This document shows positions 1-5,774 of a DNA stretch of 5,774 nucleotides, in pieces. The translations under genes and the position numbers were made by a program. Position 1 is the stretch's first letter, and every line of letters starts with the position of its first letter. The notes beneath the pieces are model-generated. The model was not told where the DNA came from, searched no databases, and was given only the letters and a program-made list of their open reading frames with translations. This stretch comes from Vermiculatibacterium agrestimuris (GTDB lineage: Bacteria > Bacillota > Clostridia > Oscillospirales > Oscillospiraceae), in the NCBI RefSeq assembly GCF_943193085.1, contig NZ_CALPCU010000048.1, positions 1 through 5,774 on the forward strand, written 5' to 3'.

Positions 1-9
1 CTCTTCTTT

Positions 10-127
10 GTGTTGGCGTCACCTATTTTACCAGTCCGTTGCCAGACAAGTATCGTCGGCGCAAGTGAGCTTAACTGCCGTGTTCGGGATGGGAACGGGT
101 GGACCCTCACTGCAATCGACACCAACT
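10..127 (-). rRNA. rrf: 5S ribosomal RNA
   Basis: This is the 5S rRNA of the large ribosomal subunit. On the minus strand it begins near GTTGGTGTCG and ends near GACGCCAAC, and these ends pair as helix I (12-18 with 120-126, including a G-U). The most diagnostic part is the conserved helix III and loop, CCGTTCCCATCCCGAACACG, followed by AGTTAAGCTC. Helix II pairs GCAGTGAG with CTCACTTGC, and a later arm is a GTCTG/CGGAC hairpin closed by a GCAA tetraloop. The length of about 117 nt is normal. It is the last gene of the operon seen here. A possible promoter of its own lies about 120 nt upstream. Ends are estimated to within 1-3 nt. The downstream terminator is cut off by the window edge. Confidence 0.95.
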
Positions 128-133
128 GCGTCA

Positions 134-161
134 GCACAAGCTTCGTATCCTTCGCTGTGCT
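134..161 (-). other. Small hairpin just upstream of 5S
   Basis: AGCACA at 134-139 is complementary to TGTGCT at 156-161, giving a 6-bp stem with a 16-nt loop directly before the 5S gene. It probably forms in the 5S precursor. The stem is short and could be fortuitous, and there is no U-tract, so it is not called a terminator. Confidence 0.35.
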
Positions 162-167
162 TCCTTT

Positions 168-201
168 CCAGATCAAACCTTGCTCGCAAGCCTTGATCTG
201 G
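168..201. other. Strong hairpin in the 5S leader
   Basis: CCAGATCAA at 168-176 pairs perfectly with TTGATCTGG at 193-201. Inside it, CTTGC at 179-183 pairs with GCAAG at 186-190. In the minus-strand RNA one G-U pair and one G-G mismatch separate the two stems, for about 15 pairs in all. On the plus strand the stem is followed by TTTTATCTT (202-210), so it resembles a rho-independent terminator for plus-strand transcription running against the operon. On the minus strand it would be a structured leader between the putative 5S promoter and 5S. The structure is clear; its role is inferred. Confidence 0.6.
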
Positions 202-241
202 TTTTATCTTAACTGGAAATCTTACCTCCCAGTCAAAATAC

Positions 242-277
242 CTATTGAATTGTAAACGTTCTTCTTCGCCTTGTCAA
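242..277 (-). promoter_or_regulatory. Putative promoter for 5S rRNA
   Basis: On the minus strand there is a perfect -35 hexamer, TTGACA (272-277), then 17 nt, then TACAAT (249-254), which matches the TATAAT consensus in five of six bases. The predicted start is near 241-243, about 115 nt before mature 5S. It lies between tRNA-Glu and 5S and points toward 5S. An 11 of 12 match with ideal spacing is unlikely by chance in so short a spacer, but no transcript data support it. It would let 5S, and anything downstream, be made independently of the main operon promoter. Confidence 0.6.
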
Positions 278-278
278 T

Positions 279-302
279 CTCTTTTTTGCTTCGCAAAAAG
301 AG
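279..302. other. A/T-rich hairpin directly after tRNA-Glu
   Basis: CTC plus a T-run (279-287) faces GC-AAAAA-GAG (293-302) across a 3-nt loop: ten pairs with one bulged T. In the minus-strand RNA the U-run is in the 5' arm and the A-run in the 3' arm, with no U-tract after the stem. It is therefore not a canonical terminator for the tRNAs. It starts 1 nt after the encoded CCA end of tRNA-Glu and ends next to the -35 box of the putative 5S promoter. A role in tRNA 3' processing is possible but unproven. Confidence 0.45.
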
Positions 303-303
303 G

Positions 304-378
304 TGGTGACCCGTACCGGATTCGAACCGATGTTAACGGCGTGAGAGGCCGCTGTCTTAACCACTTGACCAACGGGCC
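304..378 (-). tRNA. tRNA-Glu (anticodon CTC)
   Basis: This is a complete cloverleaf of 75 nt including an encoded CCA end. The acceptor strands GGCCCGT and ACGGGTC pair with one G-U, and the discriminator is A. The anticodon stem GCGGC/GCCGT encloses loop CTCTCAC, with anticodon CTC at 343-345, which reads the glutamate codon GAG. The T arm has stem ATCGG/CCGGT and loop TTCGAAT. Its 5' end follows the CCA of tRNA-Lys by a single nucleotide, so the pair must come from one precursor. It lies between 23S and 5S. Confidence 0.97.
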
Positions 379-379
379 A

Positions 380-455
380 TGGTGCGCCTTCACGGACTCG
401 AACCGGGGACCCACTGATTAAGAGTCAGTTGCTCTACCAACTGAGCTAAAGGCGC
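380..455 (-). tRNA. tRNA-Lys (anticodon CTT)
   Basis: This is a complete 76-nt cloverleaf with an encoded CCA. The acceptor strands GCGCCTT/AAGGCGC pair perfectly, the D arm is TAGCTCAGTTGGTAGAGCA, and the anticodon stem ACTGA/TCAGT encloses loop CTCTTAA. The anticodon CTT (420-422) reads the lysine codon AAG. The T arm contains GGTTCGAGTCC. It is the first of two tRNAs downstream of 23S, 216 nt beyond the mature 23S 3' end, with no visible promoter of its own. It is therefore probably cotranscribed with 23S and released by RNase P and 3' processing. Confidence 0.97.
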
Positions 456-480
456 ATAGGGGTGTGGGCTGTCACGCTGC

Positions 481-591
481 GAACAGATCAGGGCGCTCAC
501 TCGCCTTCCCTTCGTCTCAGGCTGGTCTCCGGGCCTCTCTCGGCCCTGCGCTCGCCCTCGCTCCGATCCAGGCTCCTTCGCAGACCTGTTC
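481..591 (-). other. GC-rich structured spacer between 23S and tRNA-Lys
   Basis: This 111-nt segment is much richer in G and C than the other spacers and purine-rich on the transcribed strand. It is closed by a long-range stem: GAACAGATC at 481-489 against GACCTGTTC at 583-591, nine pairs with one G-U in the RNA. Inside it the RNA can form GGGCC-GAGAGA-GGCCC, and AGGGCG can pair with CGCCCT near the 3' side. I recognise no known RNA family. It may be only a structured transcribed spacer, or an inserted repeat. Open frames crossing it are not credible genes. Confidence 0.5.
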
Positions 592-601
592 TCCGCGCTT
601 C

Positions 602-671
602 TCTGCACCCTCAAAACCGAACAACGTAGCTCTATTATGTCCTGCAAGCGTGTCTGCATTCTTCATGTTAA
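602..671 (-). other. 3' arm of the pre-23S processing stem
   Basis: This flank is complementary to the flank upstream of 23S. Bases 602-629 face 3686-3713 in a 28-position helix with only three non-identical positions. Nearer the mature ends, CTGCAT (654-659), TTCATG (662-667) and TTAA (668-671) face ATGCAG (3554-3559), CATGAA (3546-3551) and TTAA (3539-3542). Such stems are normally cut by RNase III during 23S maturation. Pairing is seen directly; the enzyme is inferred from known rRNA processing. Confidence 0.8.
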
Positions 672-3513
<2,842 letters not shown>

Positions 3514-3517
3514 TCGT

Positions 3518-3537
3518 AGAACAGCTTTAGCTGTTCT
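3518..3537. other. Perfect short hairpin at the 23S 5' end
   Basis: AGAACAGCT (3518-3526) and AGCTGTTCT (3529-3537) are exact reverse complements separated by two bases, giving 7-9 pairs. It lies 4 nt upstream of the mature 23S 5' end and projects from only one side of the pre-23S processing stem, as the 3' flank has no counterpart. There is no U-tract, so it is not a terminator. It may mark or hinder 5' end trimming. Confidence 0.6.
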
Positions 3538-3538
3538 C

Positions 3539-3559
3539 TTAAGATCATGAATTATGCAG
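3539..3559 (-). other. Inner 5' arm of the pre-23S processing stem
   Basis: TTAA, CATGAA and ATGCAG (3539-3542, 3546-3551, 3554-3559) pair with 654-671 downstream of 23S: 16 pairs broken by a 3-nt bulge and a 2x2 internal loop. This arm overlaps the -10 region of the putative internal 23S promoter. A transcript started there would keep only part of this inner stem. Confidence 0.65.
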
Positions 3560-3579
3560 ATCATAACAGAAGTTGTCAA
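3545..3579 (-). promoter_or_regulatory. Putative internal promoter for 23S
   Basis: On the minus strand the -35 is TTGACA (3574-3579), a perfect match, followed by 17 nt and CATAAT (3551-3556), a five of six match to TATAAT. The predicted start is near 3544-3546, about 32 nt before mature 23S. It resembles the putative 5S promoter in form, with the same -35 and the same spacing. It points toward 23S within the 16S-23S spacer. It could supply extra 23S independently of 16S. The match is strong, but it is untested and overlaps a processing arm. Confidence 0.55.
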
Positions 3580-3685
3580 TTTCAGCTCAATTGTCTTTAC
3601 CCTACTAAACAGCTTTCGCCATTTATAAGTTCCACAACATTTTTCGCTTTCATTGCCCTCTGTTGCTTGCTCTTCATACTAGAAT

Positions 3686-3713
3686 CTACGTTGTTCAGTT
3701 TTCAAGGTGCAGA
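3686..3713 (-). promoter_or_regulatory. Outer 5' arm of pre-23S stem with boxA-like element
   Basis: The RNA reads TGCACCTTGAAAACTGAACA followed by ACGTAG, and is complementary to 602-629 beyond the 23S 3' end. The part TGCACCTTGAAAACT resembles the Firmicutes boxA (TGTTCTTTGAAAACT type), which recruits NusB/S10 antitermination factors to rRNA transcripts. A related copy precedes 16S at 5742-5772. The pairing is visible. The antitermination role is inferred from similarity. Confidence 0.7.
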
Positions 3714-3730
3714 CCTTCCGGCCTTGGCTT

Positions 3731-3799
3731 AACGTCAAAACCAGATACAAGTCTTCAAGTCTTCTTAAAGACTTGTATCTGTTCTCGACCTTTAACGTT
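3731..3799. other. Long hairpin between tRNA-Ile and 23S
   Basis: CAGATACAAGTCTT (3742-3755) is the exact reverse complement of AAGACTTGTATCTG (3768-3781), a perfect 14-bp stem with a 12-nt loop. Outside it, AACGT (3731-3735) and AAA (3737-3739) can pair with ACGTT (3795-3799) and TTT (3791-3793) across an internal loop. CAAGTCTT occurs twice in tandem (3748-3755 and 3756-3763), so the helix could form in an alternative register. It starts 1 nt after the tRNA-Ile CCA. It is likely a processing structure or a separator between the tRNA and 23S precursors. There is no good U-tract. Confidence 0.65.
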
Positions 3800-3876
3800 T
3801 GGTGGGCCAGAGTGGACTCGAACCACCGACCTCACGATTATCAGTCGTGTGCTCTAACCAGCTGAGCTACTGGCCC
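3800..3876 (-). tRNA. tRNA-Ile (anticodon GAT)
   Basis: This is a complete 77-nt cloverleaf with an encoded CCA. The acceptor stem GGGCCAG/CTGGCCC is perfect and the discriminator is A. The D arm is TAGCTCAGCTGGTTAGAGC. The anticodon stem CACGA/TCGTG encloses loop CTGATAA, with anticodon GAT (3840-3842) reading AUC and AUU. The T arm contains GGTTCGAGTCC. It lies 3 nt after tRNA-Ala in the 16S-23S spacer, a classic location. The order Ala then Ile is the reverse of E. coli. Confidence 0.98.
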
Positions 3877-3879
3877 TCG

Positions 3880-3955
3880 TGGTGGAGGTTACCGGACTCG
3901 AACCGGTGACCCCCTGCTTGCAAAGCAGGTGCTCTACCAGCTGAGCTAAACCCCC
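3880..3955 (-). tRNA. tRNA-Ala (anticodon TGC)
   Basis: This is a complete 76-nt cloverleaf with an encoded CCA. The acceptor strands GGGGGTT/AACCTCC pair with one G-U. The anticodon stem CCTGC/GCAGG encloses loop TTTGCAA, with anticodon TGC at 3920-3922. The T arm has CCGG stems around a TTCGAGT loop. It is the first gene after 16S, 114 nt beyond its 3' end, and only 12 nt inside the outer end of the 16S processing stem. It is cotranscribed with 16S. Confidence 0.98.
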
Positions 3956-3967
3956 ATAGCACACTAG

Positions 3968-3998
3968 GACGTGTACCCTCTAAATTAAACAACGTGAA
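3968..3998 (-). other. 3' arm of the pre-16S processing stem
   Basis: Bases 3981-3998 are the exact reverse complement of 5742-5759, an 18-bp perfect helix. Pairing continues outward through 3968-3980 against 5760-5772 with two mismatches and two G-U pairs: 29 pairs over 31 positions. This brings the flanks of 16S together as a substrate for RNase III in the standard pathway. The helix may extend past the window edge at 5774. It lies about 70 nt beyond the mature 16S 3' end. Confidence 0.9.
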
Positions 3999-4018
3999 TC
4001 CTTAACAACTCCATCCGA

Positions 4019-4046
4019 GTCTGACCTGAGGATTAGAGGTCTGACC
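4019..4046 (-). repeat. Short direct repeat in the 16S-tRNA-Ala spacer
   Basis: GTCTGACC occurs at 4019-4026 and again at 4039-4046 on the plus strand, 20 bp apart. An 8-mer repeated at this distance may be chance. It is recorded because it is the only repeat seen between 16S and the processing arm. No function is proposed. Confidence 0.3.
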
Positions 4047-4069
4047 GTAGCCAGCCCCGTTTCTCCTTA

Positions 4070-5601
<1,532 letters not shown>

Positions 5602-5609
5602 ATGGTATC

Positions 5610-5629
5610 TACACAACCTAAGTTGTATA
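5610..5629. other. Leader hairpin next to the 16S 5' end
   Basis: ACAAC (5613-5617) pairs with GTTGT (5622-5626) across the 4-nt loop CTAA. TA (5610-5611) and TA (5628-5629) add two pairs beyond one mismatch. It lies about 9 nt upstream of mature 16S. It is probably a structured part of the 16S leader. Confidence 0.45.
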
Positions 5630-5631
5630 AA

Positions 5632-5678
5632 CCGAAATTATTGAAGCTTATCTCTTAGCTTCAAAGAAATCATTTCGG
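5632..5678. other. Two-level hairpin in the 16S leader
   Basis: An inner perfect stem, TTGAAGCT (5641-5648) with AGCTTCAA (5657-5664), has an 8-nt loop. It is enclosed by an outer stem, CCGAAAT (5632-5638) with ATTTCGG (5672-5678). The nested design suggests selection for structure in the leader, which in other bacteria affects 16S folding and processing. There is no U-tract for termination. Confidence 0.55.
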
Positions 5679-5687
5679 AGACCTTCC

Positions 5688-5722
5688 CACAAGTTCTCAC
5701 TTGTGAAAAGGACTTCCGTCCT
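5688..5722. other. Tandem small hairpins in the 16S leader
   Basis: There are two adjacent stems. CACAAGT (5688-5694) pairs with ACTTGTG (5699-5705) around a 4-nt loop. AGGAC (5709-5713) pairs with GTCCT (5718-5722) around TTCC. Together with the hairpins nearer 16S they make the leader almost continuously structured. The individual stems are short. Confidence 0.45.
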
Positions 5723-5741
5723 CTTCTGGTGTTGTCTTGTC

Positions 5742-5774
5742 TTCACGTTGTTTAATTTACAAGGTGCACGCCGC
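5742..5774 (-). promoter_or_regulatory. 5' arm of pre-16S stem with boxA-like element
   Basis: Bases 5742-5772 pair with 3968-3998 beyond the 16S 3' end (18 perfect pairs plus an 11-pair imperfect extension). The RNA contains TGCACCTTGTAAATT, similar to the boxA-like element before 23S (3686-3713). The two leader copies agree at 23 of 28 aligned positions. A boxA would recruit Nus antitermination factors. The feature runs to the window edge. The operon promoters must lie further upstream. Confidence 0.75.

Noticed and set aside
8..255. Two overlapping plus-strand frames near the left edge
   Set aside because: They are antisense to 5S and its leader, with no ribosome binding site.
279..302. 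Intrinsic terminator after tRNA-Glu
   Set aside because: The hairpin has its T-run in the first arm and none after the stem on either strand, so it lacks the terminator layout.
390..659. 89-residue minus-strand open frame ending in PLAQLVEQLTLNQWVPGSSP
   Set aside because: Its C-terminal part is a translation of tRNA-Lys, a familiar artefact in protein databases. The rest is the GC-rich spacer and the 23S processing arm.
636..664. Possible promoter before tRNA-Lys with -10 CATAAT on the minus strand
   Set aside because: The hexamer 17 nt upstream is AGAATG, a poor -35, and the tRNAs are adequately explained by cotranscription with 23S.
3547..3732. 61-residue plus-strand frame with a hydrophobic stretch, like a small membrane protein
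   Set aside because: It lies antisense to the 23S leader with its processing arms and promoter. No ribosome binding site is visible, and the hydrophobicity follows from T-rich sequence.
3663..3857. 64-residue plus-strand open frame containing GGPEWTRTTDL
   Set aside because: This is antisense tRNA-Ile read as protein, a well-known spurious annotation. It also crosses the spacer hairpin and the boxA-like arm.
5628..5664. Possible promoter TTGAAG, 16 nt, AATAAT just before 16S (minus strand)
   Set aside because: Only 9 of 12 bases match, and both elements fall in the nested leader hairpin, which explains the sequence better. Chance is likely in AT-rich leader.

Overview
This window is one ribosomal RNA (rrn) operon, read entirely on the minus strand. 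I see no protein-coding gene. Every open reading frame overlaps an rRNA, a tRNA or a structured spacer and is judged spurious. In transcription order, from high to low coordinates, it holds: a 16S leader; 16S rRNA (about 5601-4070); tRNA-Ala(TGC); tRNA-Ile(GAT); a 286-nt spacer; 23S rRNA (about 3513-672); a 216-nt spacer with a GC-rich fold; tRNA-Lys(CTT); tRNA-Glu(CTC); a 176-nt spacer; and 5S rRNA (about 127-10). The main operon promoter lies beyond base 5774 and the operon terminator lies before base 1, so neither is visible.

Organism: the 16S reads as Clostridia, most likely the Oscillospiraceae/Ruminococcaceae group (Oscillibacter/Papillibacter-like). This comes from remembered signature stretches in the V3-V6 regions, not from a database search. 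The anti-Shine-Dalgarno end, the low-GC spacers and the boxA-like leader elements also fit Firmicutes. The 16S (about 1530 nt) and 23S (about 2840 nt) have ordinary lengths, show no intervening sequence, and keep their core catalytic and decoding sequences.

The interest lies in the spacers. Both large rRNAs are flanked by long complementary arms that would fold into precursor processing stems. The outermost parts of the 16S and 23S stems are diverged copies of one module carrying a shared boxA-like sequence. Two near-consensus sigma-A type promoters (TTGACA, 17-nt spacing, good -10) sit inside the operon. One is just before 23S and the other is between tRNA-Glu and 5S, which suggests that 23S and 5S could also be transcribed on their own. 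The tRNA-Lys/tRNA-Glu pair sits between 23S and 5S, where many bacteria have only a short spacer.

Nothing here looks like a new defence system, mobile element or CRISPR array. The observations worth following up concern rRNA operon architecture: internal promoters, duplicated processing modules, a GC-rich structured insert and tRNA placement.
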